Below, piece after piece: positions 43,880 to 54,700 of a stretch of DNA of 64,000 bases. This stretch comes from Trichobilharzia szidati. Taxonomy: Eukaryota; Platyhelminthes; Trematoda; Strigeidida; Schistosomatidae. Both the position numbers and the translations under genes were made by a program. Where the stretch lies: contig OX235271.1 of NCBI GenBank assembly GCA_944472155.2, positions 38,986,633 through 39,050,632 of the forward strand, in the 5' to 3' direction. Under the pieces are notes generated by a model. That model was not told the origin of the DNA and made no database searches. It saw only the letters and a list, made by a program, of their open reading frames with translations. The first letter of the stretch is position 1; every line of letters starts with the position of its first letter.

Positions 43880-45150
43880 AAAATACTAAAATCCCTTTCA
43901 AGATATTATAATTATTACGAAAAGTTATATTAATATATGTGTAAAACTTGGGCACTGTGGTAGTAAGTAATTCCATATTAGTTTGTTCATTTGATGTATC
44001 ACACAGTGAAACAGTATTATCTACTGGACATTGACATTTCGAACAAAATTTATTGTTCGTAATCATATCAATTGTGATAACACGACTTTGACACTTGAGT
44101 TTTATAGCTTTCTTTCTTCTCTCCTATTTGTCTTCGTTAAGGTAGTAGAATTTTCCAGATGTCCGGCTGAACAGTTGTTGAATCATTCCTATTACATGTA
44201 TTTGAAGTTGATTCAACAAACAAAGCTTCTGTTATCAATCTCTCCATATGCCCTGTGACATTAGATTTTGAAACTGTCATCTTATCCCATCCTAGTGTAT
44301 GGTTGTGTGTAACTGCATGTAGTACTATATGCAGCCGAACTATTCTCTAGATTTCTTATCTTATTCGGGTCGAATAATCTAGATTTTGCTTGGTTTTTAT
44401 GTTCTGCTAATCTGACTGCTCCTGTTCTACTACTTTGACCTATGTATTTGACCTGAAAAATCATTGTAGGTAGGGTATTAGATGAACTAAATTGTTTTGC
44501 TTAATGGGCTGTTCCACAGGATCCTTTAACTGACAAAGCTTGTTTCTAATGGAGTTTACGGGTGGCTTGAATGCCAGCCACATTTATTCCTGCCTTGTTA
44601 AGAATTCTGCGTAAGGTTTCTGAGGTTCCTTCCTTATGTGGAATTACTACTGATGATTTAGATTCCCCATTGTTGGTGTTGTCATTATGTTGCGCATGTT
44701 TGACATGCATGTCGTCATTAATATTACCATTATTATTTTCACTATCACTATTATCATTATTTATTTTATTTTTACATTTCCCTACATACTTTCTAACTAA
44801 TTTATCAGGGTAATTATTAGGATTCAAAACTTCTCTTATGTGCCTGATTTCCTGTCTTAGATTTTCCTTGGCACTACATAGATTTTGTGCTCTATTAGTT
44901 AAATATTTCATCAATTCCCAGATATCTACAAAATTCTACTACCCCTACGACGACAAATACGAGAGAACAAAGAAAACTATAAAACTCAAGTTTCGAAGTC
45001 GTGTGATTATAATTGATATGTTTGTGAACAATAAATTGTGTTCGAAGTTTTGTCATCCAGTAAATAATAATACTGTTTCACTGTGTGATACATCAAATGA
45101 ACAAACTAACATGGAATTACGAAAAGTCATGTCGATGTATCACTAACAAT
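43880..45150 (-). mobile_element. Penelope-like element, third family, with inverted ends
   Basis: Minus frames 44546-44914 (QEIRHIREVLNPNNYPDKLV, a spacer rich in Asn/Asp, then TLRRILNKAGINVAGIQATR, KLH) and 44282-44464 (VKYIGQSSRTGAVRLAEHKN, QAKSRLFDPNK) make the linker and GIY-YIG part of a PLE (KYIG). The left flank 43960-44130 recurs inverted at 44945-45120 (AGTGAAACAGTATTATCTAC against its complement). The left flank's minus strand holds GAACAATAAATTTTGTTC followed by GAAAT and GTC, a hammerhead-like hairpin. Confidence 0.7.
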
Positions 45151-45309
45151 TGCGTTACAATTTTTTTGTATAGTTTGAAATGTGTTACCGATAAGTTAGT
45201 GTACGTCATTAGCAAGTATATTTTATACTAGATAAGTCAACTTTATATAGCTAATGCATTAGTTTATTGGAAATAACACTGTGTCATAGGACCTGTGTTC
45301 CGTCCTCAT

Positions 45310-45640
45310 TACTATTCATTCCTTGATTTCCGAGTGGAACAAACAGCTTCAGCATCCCATCCCCATTCTACTCAATCTCTTGTCATCACTTTCATCTGGA
45401 TTGATAATTGCTTAAAAGCCTTCATTTTTCTCTTCACGTAGCCTTCTCCATGTCATGTCATCCTCAGACGCTCAACTCATCACTTCCCAGTCATTTTCCA
45501 TTCTGCGGCTTTACTAAGGTGCAAATTTCATTTGAATATCTCATCGACGTATGTGTAGTTCATTTTAAATTCCTCCTGCATATTTGTTGGACAATAAATT
45601 GATTGGCCGGTTCATCACCAGTGTTTTTCTTTGCTTAGCA
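45310..45640 (-). mobile_element. RTE-type LINE 3' fragment, old copy
   Basis: TTGATTTCCGAGTGGAACAA boundary, CTTCACGTAGCCTTCTCCAT and CCTCCTGCATATTTGTTGGA in RTE order; frame destroyed. Confidence 0.6.
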
Positions 45641-45869
45641 TTTCTCGCCAACCTCAAAACAAGTGTATAATCTATTAATGAGTGATAATTGATCTCACAA
45701 ATAAGCTTATGGCTAGTCCCTGGCAATTAATATTCTGTATTGCTTATGAGATCAGGGGTTGTGTGTACTCTTAACGTCAAACAGCTAGTACTTCTATGAC
45801 TTATAATCATTTGTGTACACTTACTTAGATATAGTGCATGTATTAAAATTGTCATAATCCTTTTTACAG

Positions 45870-45978
45870 GTTCCACTTGTTCCATGGATTCCTTGCCTTA
45901 CAATAACCATAAACTTCTTACTTATATCTCAAGTCTCCTGGTTTTCATGGGCACGTTTTGCTGTCTGGGTGTTTATTG
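45870..45978 (+). CDS. CAT-family transporter, sixth visible exon
   Basis: Acceptor CCTTTTTACAG, donor GTAAGT; 36 residues plus one base (phase 1). It reads VPLVPWIPCLTITINFLLIS, then SWARFAVWVFI. This is the CAT C-terminal signature V-P-x-V-P-x-x-P-x-x-S-x-x-x-N-x-x-L-M followed by W-x-R-F-x-x-W. Too short to appear as an open reading frame of its own; found from splice signals and family match. Confidence 0.93.
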
Positions 45979-45999
45979 GTAAGTGACATTTATTAGCTG

Positions 46000-46480
46000 A
46001 TAAAATAAACTTCTCAGATGAACAGATCACCCTGATGTCGTGGGATCAACGTCTGGTAACGTGATGAATGCGTAGTATTGAACAGCTTCGAACTATGAAA
46101 AAAGGCTGACCAATCGTTTATAATTCTCAATAGTTCTCCAAGTTATTTCTGTTTCCAACGAAATTCACCGGTAAAATTTACACGAATTCGGTGAAAAGTC
46201 TTATTCACTTATTGGATTTATAGGGATTTGGTTGATTCCAATGCTAACTTTACCACCGATTGGCATTAGTTCGAGAACAGCGCTTGATATTTATTTTATC
46301 CTAGCTTGAGAATCGTCACAAATATGGGAGTGTTTATTAAAACAGTGATTTATATCTTTTAGTTACTAAGTTTACCTTAATGCTGCTAATAATTTGAAAA
46401 TCACTTCACCCTATGGCCCTAATAATTTAGTTACCAAATGAAATTATATCAGAAGTTCACAATTGTAAACGGTGACATAA
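46000..46480. other. Intron sequence without recognised feature
   Basis: AT-rich with a few SINE-like words (ATTTTATCCTAGCTTGAGAA, possibly a decayed hammerhead-SINE at 46170-46320). Nothing firm. Confidence 0.35.
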
Positions 46481-46486
46481 AGGTTG

Positions 46487-46798
46487 CTAAGTTTCTGGGC
46501 AAAATAATCTTATTATTATTAATAATGGACTCAATGAACTTAACTCTACTATGATTATTATGATCTCTCTATAGCGAAATAATGTACACCTTATCTTCAA
46601 AGCACCATCTGCACAGATCTTTCGTGTTGGGCCGCTTCTGACCTTCATATAGTCGTTCTTTTCAAAGTCTCCCGTGTTTTTCCGCAAAGATGAATCATTT
46701 ACTTTCTCCGACTTCAAATCTATCTCCCGGCTATTTGACATTTTTACGGCAGTGAACGTCTCTTTGAATATACTACTGACAAATCTTATCAGTAGCAC
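46487..46798 (-). other. Unrecognised open frame in the last transporter intron, antisense
   Basis: An open frame opposite the transporter, inside its last intron. From the internal Met at about 46742 it reads MSNSREIDLKSEKVNDSS, then a charged stretch to SGPTRKICADGALKI. A GTGTAC that could act as a donor directly follows the codons for KI(R), after which the frame becomes low-complexity Ile-rich. The hydrophilic part is less AT-rich than its surroundings and looks like a first coding exon of an unknown gene or a piece of an unlisted repeat. I do not recognise it. No second exon was identified. Confidence 0.25.
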
Positions 46799-46912
46799 AT
46801 GCCGAACTACTACATGTATAATTCATTTATTGTAAGCTTTGCAATTATATTTTATCTTTTATTTTACCTTAATTATTTCCCATTATTTTCTTCTTTTTTA
46901 AATTTTATTCAG

Positions 46913-47067
46913 GTATAATATTTTACTTTGTATACAGTGTGGTAAATACCTATCGCCTTGCTGGAGAAAATGACAGTCTACCTTCATCGAGTTGTCTAAG
47001 TGATATAGAATATGAAACTAGATCTTCAAAGAGTAATAGTTCTGAGGATGGATCATTTCGTTATTGA
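46913..47067 (+). CDS. CAT-family transporter, last exon with stop
   Basis: Acceptor TTTTATTCAG; two bases complete the Gly codon left open at 45978, then 50 residues and TGA at 47065-47067. It reads GIIFYFVYSVVNTYRLAG, matching the CAT helix 14 end G-x-x-I-Y-F-x-Y-G, then a hydrophilic Ser/Glu-rich tail ending EDGSFRY. No AATAAA is seen close downstream; an ATTAAA variant lies near 47087. Confidence 0.92.
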
Positions 47068-47440
47068 ACAAGGTGTTGAAAAAAGGAAATTAAACTAACA
47101 TATACGTTTGTTATTCAGTACAACAACACCTTTTTCTTCTTTCAATATGCTTAAATATCACTTTTCATGACTGTTAGTCAGTTAGTTAGTTAGTTGGTTG
47201 CATGGTTGGTTGGTTGGTTGGTTACAAATTACTAAGAACACTTTCACATTTCCATTGTCATACTTCTGATAAGACAAAATCTCTGAATATTTGTTTTGAT
47301 TAACTGCTCACATGACGTCACAGTGGTTCTCTATTATTTTATTATCTTTTTTCATAAAAGTTAAATATTTTTGAGTGACTTCCAATATTTCATTGTGATG
47401 CTTAACAATTGAATCATCACGGAGTGATTATTGTCTTTGA
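47068..47440. other. Region downstream of the transporter stop, with GGTT repeats
   Basis: Probable 3' UTR and flank. Short GTTA/GGTT repeats at about 47175-47222. Confidence 0.45.
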
Positions 47441-48420
47441 TAAAAATGAATAATTACTGAACAAAGAGTAGTCTTTTCTATAACCTACTCTTCATCAGGT
47501 TCCAAAGTCATATATACATATATATATACATTATGGTGAATGAATTAGTATTATCAACGACATCAATGTTCTTTAAATAACATCGAATCAACAGTGATAA
47601 TAATACCAATGGATTACACTTTGATAGCATCAACATAACACTACACCACACTGAATATCACAAAAATTAGGAAGAAGAATAATACAATTTCATGAATTTA
47701 CAGTCTCCACCTAAGGCCAGCCAGGGCAGTAGTAGTGGCTCGACATGCTTCTGCTGCACACAGAGAACCGATTGTTTCACTACAATCACGATAGCCTCTA
47801 CTGTTTGGAGTATGAGGTATCTGGGTGTTTTTCGCAATTTGTTTGGTACCCGATAAATGATTCGGAAGGACTGTCCAACGATGGCTGTCTTTGTGGCCGG
47901 TCTGGGCCAGGTGTCCTAATATGGAGCTGTTGACCCTTCTAACTACACCGTTATTCAACCACACTGGTAGATTTTCCTGTGCGAGCACGAAAAGTCAGGT
48001 TTCTACAACAATGGTCAATATAACTTGCTCCATCACAAGCGCATTTGAATTGGTAGATACAATTAGAAGTTGCAAGGTTCATCGCCCTTGTTTTGTAGTC
48101 GTCTTTATAATGGTTTTTTATTTACAGATAGAGAATATTCCTTTTCTGCTTTCTTAGTCATATGGTTTCTTGATGAACTTTTCTGAATAGCTATTACAGT
48201 TCTATAAGAGGCCAGTTGTGACTGCAAATAGCTCAGTAGCAACATCTTTGATTCAAACACTGGAAGATTCGGGTCTGAATCTCATAGACGACATGAGTTC
48301 TTTCAAAACTGAAGACATGCCTAACCTTCTAGTGCCAATAAAAAACACAAAACTTAGATCTACAGAGTGCTTCCAATCACCTGAAACCAATTCAAGATGC
48401 GCTTAATTTATGATGAAGAA
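47440..48420 (-). mobile_element. Penelope-like element, GIY-YIG end and 3' terminus (copy 2 of a 1-kb duplicate)
   Basis: Near-identical to 27000-27985. Minus frame 47698-47988: ENLPVWLNNGVVRRVNSSIL, GHLAQTGHKD, then ETIGSLC. Upstream on that strand CAFKCACDGASYIDHC-type codons again show YID for YIG, and a frameshift separates them. Minus-strand end motif CCTGATGAAGAGTAGGTTAT at about 47480-47505. Both copies keep the accompanying segment (48195-48420) in the same relative place. Confidence 0.8.
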
Positions 48421-49385
48421 AGGAAATAAGTCAAGTTTAATATGAGGATTGATTTTGCTAAACTTTTATAGAAGTTCAAACATTGATAAATACACTTTTT
48501 ATTAAATAAAGTTTACAACATACACTTGAATGTTTAACAGACCATTTCTGTGATAATCAATTCTTTATACAATACACTTATGTAGACTTGCTTCTTCTAC
48601 ACAAAAGACTAAGTCAGCTACTCGCATCTCAGAACTCCCATTTATTTTATTTAGCGCTTATACTCCTTGTTAGTAGCTACTTGAAATTATTCCAAATTGT
48701 GAATAAAATAGGTCACATACAAACACACACACAACTGCAAATTCACAATTTTGCAATTCGCGATTTACAATTTAAACAGCCATTTGGAGGCAGAGTTCAT
48801 CAGCGCTAAAAATGTGTGAAAGAATCATCCTCTTGTTAGATCAGTTAAGTCTGGCTAGCTAACACTACTGGTTCATGTCTGTGGCGGTCAACTACTCATA
48901 TCGACGATTAGTCAGTAGTATATTGCATCATGAATCTATACCACATAAATTCAACTTTATGAACTACTATGTGATTAATCATGACCTACCTATTAAAAAC
49001 TGAATAAATTCCTCATGAAGTGTTACATCACCATTCACTTTGTTAAAAGAAGACTTCGGTAGTACTACTTACTAATCGATCAGTGTCTTGCAAACATTGA
49101 ACAGTTCAGTAATGAGAAACATATCTCAGTTCACTTATTGATATTTGTCTTATTCTGAACAGGGCATATGAGAATGTAATACGTTCTGACATATCAAAAG
49201 AGCTGAATAAGAAATTAGTTAGAACTTTTGAAAGCAGTGAGTTAAGAAAATTATTCAATAAGGCCAAAGATTACATTGAAAATACTTGAAAAAAGTGTAG
49301 CAAATTATACTGTTTGAGTTTAAGGGATGCGTGTATTCATGTAGTCATATCTAAGAAAAAATTTGTGTTCATCAACTTCTCTCGA
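48421..49385. other. No recognised feature
   Basis: AT-rich. A word shared with 52700-52770 (GGCTAGC.., ACAACTACTCATATC-type) at about 48850-48915 suggests one more dispersed repeat. Confidence 0.35.
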
Positions 49386-49620
49386 TGGAGTCGGTGGCAC
49401 ATTGGTTGGGATGCTCGCCGACCATGCACATGGTCCGGGGTTCGATCCCCGGCCACGGATGCACTCCTTTAACTCGCTAAGCCAGAAATAAAGCTAGTAA
49501 AGAGTAAAGGTTGGGCATCAAGCTAGCAGTTCCATTCTGTAAAAAAAATAAACACTGTTACAGAAACTTCAAGCTTCTAGCTTGAAGGAGAGGAGACCAT
49601 TGTGAACATTGAAAAAAAAA
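49386..49620 (+). mobile_element. tRNA-headed SINE, group A2
   Basis: GAGTCGGTGGCACATTGGTT, box B GGGGTTCGATCCCC, body CTCGCTAAGCCAGAAATAAA, tail TCAAGCTTCTAGCTTGAAGG; the last part of the tail is altered. Confidence 0.8.
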
Positions 49621-50059
49621 TGTATCTTCCAAATTTTATCCACTACTATTCTTACAAAAACGTAAGCCTGCTTAAATCACACTGGGTTACTTAAATTTTC
49701 TATCCATCAAAATGCATCGTGTTTACTCCGTTTCAAATATTGTTTTAATGAGCTAATTACCACAATGAGTCACAATTCATACTCACGCACTATTTCAAAT
49801 ACGTTTCCACATACCCCTGAAAATTTTTCGTAAGAAATGAAGGAAGAACATTGTGATGTACTGGATCAAGCTTTACATGGAACAGTTTTGCTTCAGATAA
49901 TATATATACTATCAAATATTATGTTATTTGAAGCTTCTGAACAAGGAGTATATGCCTTGCAATGAAGCTAGCTGTAAATTCTGTATTGTGTATAAACGCA
50001 TTTTTCAGAATCAAGATATTATTGTTATTTTTGAAGTATTGCTTTTGTAGGGACTGGGT

Positions 50060-50215
50060 TTCAGTGGTTGGAGGGTTTTATCATGAGCTGAAATCAGTTA
50101 GGGAACCACTGGAAAACCTGCACGGAGTACTGGAGAATTGTTTCGTCATAGTTTGGGACTCTTCATCAGTACGCATCCACCACCAAGGTTCGAACCCAGG
50201 ACCTTGTGGGTCTAC
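50060..50215 (-). mobile_element. Hammerhead-SINE, minus unit
   Basis: Minus strand: GGTTCGAACCTTGG, GCGTACTGATGAAGAGTCCC, AAACTATGACGAAACAATTC, TCCAGTACTCCGTG. CTGATGA and GAAAC are both present, and GTACTG/CAGTAC can form stem I, though the spacing between them is shifted by a base or two. Right edge abuts a PLE. Confidence 0.7.
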
Positions 50216-51090
50216 ATTAAAAAATGGATATGAAAATAAATGGCATTTAAAAACTCCTCTTAAAACTTCCCTTTTTGGAATAAATCACAATACACTAGCC
50301 AGTGGTACTGAATTTGTTCAAAGACCAATTCTCAAGTTATGTACCAGTGTGGAGATCAGTTAGTTTCAAAGTCTACAGTCTATTCAATCCCAAAGAAAAA
50401 TGTCACCCTTAAATTACCCCCTCAAATTGAGTAAATAGATAATAAGATATTAAGACAGAAACTAAATTCCATCATCCGAAAAATTCTGTACACACCCCGG
50501 CTTATAACTACCGAAGAAGCCAAAAATGTGCTCTGCTGCAAGACCCAACATTACACAAGTGATTATGTCATATGCCATACAGGATTCCCCTTTACGTGTG
50601 TATGCGTATGCGTGTTAAGACATACACAGAGCGGCGTAATCACTCTTTGTGTGGCAAGAGCTGTCTGCTGGCCGAAACCCTAGACAACAATTAACGTCAA
50701 TGTTTACGTCCCGAATCGGGGTCATAAGAAAGACGGTAACAAAGCTTAACCCTGAGGAATTCAACAACCAATCACAGCAGACTCAACGTGTGCAAATACA
50801 ATTCGCAGATATATGGCCTGACTTTCTAAGAAACGTTCACAAGCAGTAAAGAATAACCTTCAGCAGGAAAACAACCAATCAGAAGACGTTGCTTCTCTGT
50901 TAACAATAGCGAATAATAATGTACATAAAAATCTATGAATATTCCTTGATTTTCTCAATGAATGATCTGCTGCCTTGCCCTTGCCTTTTGTCGTTACATT
51001 TGCATGTGAAGGTGGGAGAGCATACAGCTAAATGGCTTGAAAAACAAAATTAAACTATGAAACCTCGATAAAGGCAGGTAGCAGATTAGC
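50216..51090 (+). mobile_element. Penelope-like element fragment
   Basis: From 50385: VYSIPKKNVTLKLPPQIE, stop, DNKILRQKLNSIIRKILYTP, ITTEEAKNVLCCKTQHYTSD, YVICHTGFPFTCVC. This parallels the linker before the GIY-YIG domain in the 28.4-kb element. A 370-base stretch follows, then HVKVGEHTAKWLEKQN at 51001. The matching PLE end continues only at about 52795-53040, past the 51420-52400 repeat, so the copy was cut apart by later insertions. Confidence 0.7.
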
Positions 51091-51419
51091 AACTTCATGT
51101 ATAGAAAAAAATCACAAAAAATTCCCTGTAGAAACCGTCATGGATGCATACTGAAAAAATTCTGAGGAGATAGCCTCCTTTGTGTACAAAAACAATGAAT
51201 ACAAATTCACAATTTGTAAAGAATCGGTTAGCAATTTGTCATCTACACAATTCGTGTAGTGAAATTCCAGAGTAGTTTCCTTTCCCGCAATTCCTGTGAT
51301 CTGCTTGATACCATCATAAATGAAAATCAAGAAAACAAACAAAACCGCATACTACTGATTGGCTGAGATGAGTAGTTGTATACCGATCAGAAGGCAAAAC
51401 ACAGAAGCCAATGTATATT

Positions 51420-52195
51420 TTCAAGTGATCAAACTGGGTTTCATTAATGATGCGCGTTCTCTCTACTTTTACTCAGGTATAACTCACAAGTATCTTACTG
51501 GATACAACGTTTCCTCACTTCGATCACCACATGTAACTAGTGAAGTAACAAGAATATCTGTAGATTGAGATGAGTGCAGAAATTATATGGTATTTTCTTA
51601 GCCTTCATTTGTAATCATAGATAATGTCATCATTAGACCTGGTGACTGACTGCCTTACCATTCATTGATTTCTATAAGAAGTAAGGCCTACTTACTGACT
51701 GACTGACTGAATGGATATCTAAGTAGTGATTCTCCCATATTTCTCCCAAGTTTCACCCGATTTTAATTGGGGGGAGACAACTTTTCTGCACAGATATGCA
51801 GCAAGAAACTCTGGCAGTCAGTGAGCCAACCCACCAACCAATCAACCTATCACTTCACATATATGCATATGGAGATGTTGATGAACTGGACATATGGTGA
51901 GGAGACATTGAAGAGAAAAGGCATTCCAGGGAGACTGGGGAGTGGAAACCGAATGGGAGGCGACTATCTGGACGTCAGTTGAAGGATGATATGAAGAGGA
52001 TCATGTGTAGAGGAAATGAAGACTTGTAAGCAGTGTTTGAGTCAGGTGGAAGTGATGGTATAGAATTGAGCAGAATGTAGATGTTCTTCTGAAGCCTTAT
52101 ATTCTGCTAGGCACTCAGAAATTCAAAAGTAGTACTAATATAATAGCAGAAGGCAAGACATGGAAGCCAGTGTATATTTTCAAGTGATCAAACCG

Positions 52196-52237
<42 letters not shown>

Positions 52238-52400
52238 CTTATATTCTCTAACCAATCATTGAGCGTGTGATTTTGGCTTACATTAAACGACCTGAAATAG
52301 AATGTTCAAATATATACGGTATTCTGTTGCTAATGCCGTTTTGAACTGTGTGAATAAGTGAGAATCATATTCCGTTGGAAAACACTGTTTATATCACACC
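51420..52400. repeat. Composite repeat, inverted duplicate of 40377-41322
   Basis: Contains an old RTE 3' end (51800-52130, plus; WTYGEETLKRKGIPGRLGSG) and an LTR-like block (52140-52400, plus) with a 39-base TA run. A second start of the LTR-like block (CAGAAGGCAAAACACAGAAG) lies just outside at 51388. Confidence 0.85.
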
Positions 52401-52439
52401 ACCACAAAATCAATCAGCAGTGCTTGCTAGCCAACTAGA

Positions 52440-52790
52440 TAGAGGCCATCTAAATACCGGACAGCTGTGTCGTTCTTTTAGGGGCCGAGCTCTTCAGAGA
52501 TGTGTCTCGTCTGACTCTGCTTAGACAAGTCAATCAGTTCAAACTTGAACTGTATAGATTGGAAATCGTGAATATGACTTACGGTATGACCAGTTCAACC
52601 AAGTAGCTGGCCAGAAATCAGGTGGTTTGAACGGATTCGCCTCTCTGAGCTGATCAGCTCGTCCGCAAACGAAACAAACAGCAGCCCGCTGTTTAGATTA
52701 CCTCGATCCGGCTAGCAAAGTCTACTGGTTAATGTGAGTGGGACACAACTACTCATATCAATCAATCAGTAGTATATAATTCTATGCAAA
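52440..52790. repeat. Dispersed repeat with mirrored ends, unclassified
   Basis: AATCAATCAGCAGTGCTTGC at the left and CAATCAATCAGTAGTATAT at the right suggest mirrored ends; GGACAGCTGTGTCGTTCTTT resembles the hammerhead-SINE body. Similar words occur at 48850 and 55760. Weak. Confidence 0.35.
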
Positions 52791-52794
52791 ATAT

Positions 52795-53040
52795 TTAATT
52801 ATTTTCCTTAACCTACTGTGGTAATCTTTATCTGATTATCAAAAGTAGCATTAATTATTTTCCTTCATATTTTTAAACCTTTGATCATTTCGTTAATTTT
52901 AATTGACCTTTCAGCTTTCACTTTCATTTAAATTGATCTGATAAGTATAAATATGTGATCAAACTGTTCGAAATGTGTCACATTTTCAGATAAACTCCGT
53001 CTTCTAAATAACGTTATCCAAAGTTATGTACACGGATATA
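52795..53040 (+). mobile_element. PLE terminal piece
   Basis: CCTTAACCTACTGTGGTAAT, CTTTATCTGATTATC and AATGTGTCACATTTTCAGAT match the 3' end of the PLE at 30281-30470. It belongs to the copy starting at 50216. Confidence 0.65.
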
Positions 53041-53269
53041 TCAGGTTTATACAAATGCTTAGTTCTCTTCCCTTAACTTAAATAATCAAGAATTTATGGT
53101 CCAGACAGTATCAGATTCAAGGATTGTGTGTTTTATTATCCCTACTGAAACTGTAGCAAGCTATTGTACTTTTCCACCTCTCACATATTTGTACATTCAG
53201 AAGAGTACGTAAATTCATGGTAGTCTTCTACCGAAGAAATATTTTCAGACTGACCTAAAATGTATCAGT

Positions 53270-53440
53270 CTTTCAGTGGTAGAATCATCAAAAACCACGC
53301 ACATCGTCTGGATTTGATTCCCTGAAAATGCACTCCTAAGCCCCCTAAGCTGTGACTAAGCTGAGTGACGAGTAAAACTTAGGTGTGAGGCTAGTGGTTG
53401 GCGAGCATCCTACCACTGTGCAACCAACGCACAAAAGTAC
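53270..53440 (+). mobile_element. tRNA-headed SINE remnant
   Basis: CGCACATCGTCTGGATTTGA, AATGCACTCCTAAGCCCCCT and AGGTGTGAGGCTAG are decayed A2 words; the last part (GGCGAGCATCCTACCACTGT) is the A2 head in complement. Confidence 0.4.
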
Positions 53441-53754
53441 TAGGTAGTCTTTACTATTTTCAAGTTATAATGAGCTTCCATTTACTACACAAAATTTATA
53501 CAACAGTGCTGTACTACTCACAAGTACCTTGCAAAATACTTTGAAAAACACTTTTGTGACTAACGCTAAGAAATTTCTTACGATAAATGACCTAATAACA
53601 CTCACATCGACAAATTTCACCTCATTATTAATCTCATCTCAGAAATATTATCGTTCATTCTTAAGTGTGTTCTGAATTTGACTTACTTTATAGACAGATG
53701 CGGAAGTTGTGGTTTTCATAAAAAGTCATGCTTTTATCTTCTCAACACATTGGA

Positions 53755-54145
53755 AATTGGTGGATGGTGGCTAGCAGTGGAATCCAGGACAACATGTATT
53801 TCATCCTATTTGGGACTCGTGGTCAACTGGATGTACCTGCATTCCCCAGCGACTGATGATGTTCTCACCGAGGCTCGAACCTAGCGCCCATAGTTTCAAA
53901 CGCCAAAGCATCATCTACTAGACCACTCTTGTGCAACGGGTCATATTAATTATTTAACTGAATTTTGGATTCTCCCATCGATGCATCCAGATGATGAGTC
54001 CCAAATTGGACGAAATGCGCCTCATGGATTCCACTGCTAGTCACTATCCACCAATTAAATTCTAATTACATGCCCAGACATCGTCGAAGCATCTGCACAA
54101 GAAGCCGACATGTCAACCTGAGATAGAGCACTCCGGTCAAATCAA
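53755..54145. mobile_element. Mirrored pair of Sm-alpha-like hammerhead units, pair 1
   Basis: Minus unit (53755-53940): tRNA-like head with box B AGGTTCGAGCCT, then GGTACATCCAGTTGACCACG, AGTCCCAAATAGGATGAAAT and GTTGTCCTGGATTCCACTGC, close to the schistosome hammerhead including the GUC site. Plus unit (53975-54145): GCATCCAGATGATGAGTCCC, AAATTGGACGAAATGCGC, CTCATGGATTCCACTGC. In the plus unit the first core C is A and GUC is CUC; in the minus unit the CUGAUGA is interrupted. Both are probably inactive. Confidence 0.85.
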
Positions 54146-54289
54146 TCGACGGGAAAATCTAAAATACACTTAAATACCATTGGAAATGTTCACAGATTAA
54201 AATAATTGTAGAATTTTTATCTCTTCTACCACTGACAAATACAAGCGAACTGAAGAAACCGTTGGTTTAAAATTTGAAAACTAACAATT

Positions 54290-54700
54290 TTGGTTGGTGG
54301 TGAATAACATTAGAATTCAGGATGCTACTTTCCCCTGTTTCGGACTCGTCATCTGGATGTACCTGCATTCCTAGTGAGTGATGCTGCTCCCACTAGAACT
54401 TGAATCCTGCTCCATCAGTTTAAAACGCCAAAGCTCTTGTGGTTCACGCGACTTAGTGGATAGTGCTTTGACATTTGAACTGACGGATAGAGGATTGCAG
54501 TCTCACTGAGAATGTCAGTACATCCAGATGACTAGTGTCGAATAAGACGCAATGCACGTGTCCTCGATTCCAATGGTAGTCACCACCACTATAAATAAAT
54601 TCGTGTTAATCTTTGGACATTTTCAACACTTCCATAATAGCAGATAACATGTCAACAGAGATCGAGCAATTTGATCTAACATCATGCTGCATCTCTGAGA
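54290..54700. mobile_element. Mirrored pair of Sm-alpha-like hammerhead units, pair 2
   Basis: Minus unit (54290-54445): GGTACATCCAGATGACGAGT, CCGAAACAGGGGAAAGTAGC, ATCCTGAATTC. Plus unit (54447-54700): tRNA-like head GCGACTTAGTGGATAGTG, then GTACATCCAGATGACTAGTG, GAATAAGACGCAATGCACGT, GTCCTCGATTCC. Same units as in pair 1 and the same order, minus then plus. The plus unit runs into a PLE at about 54700. Confidence 0.8.

Noticed and set aside
46170..46320. Possible hammerhead-SINE remnant in the last intron
   Set aside because: Only a few words match and no core element is kept; too weak to list as a repeat.
48218..48406. 62-residue + strand frame (TANSSVATSLIQTLEDSG)
   Set aside because: The same stretch accompanies the PLE twin at 27.8 kb with a disrupted frame, so it is repeat sequence rather than a host exon.
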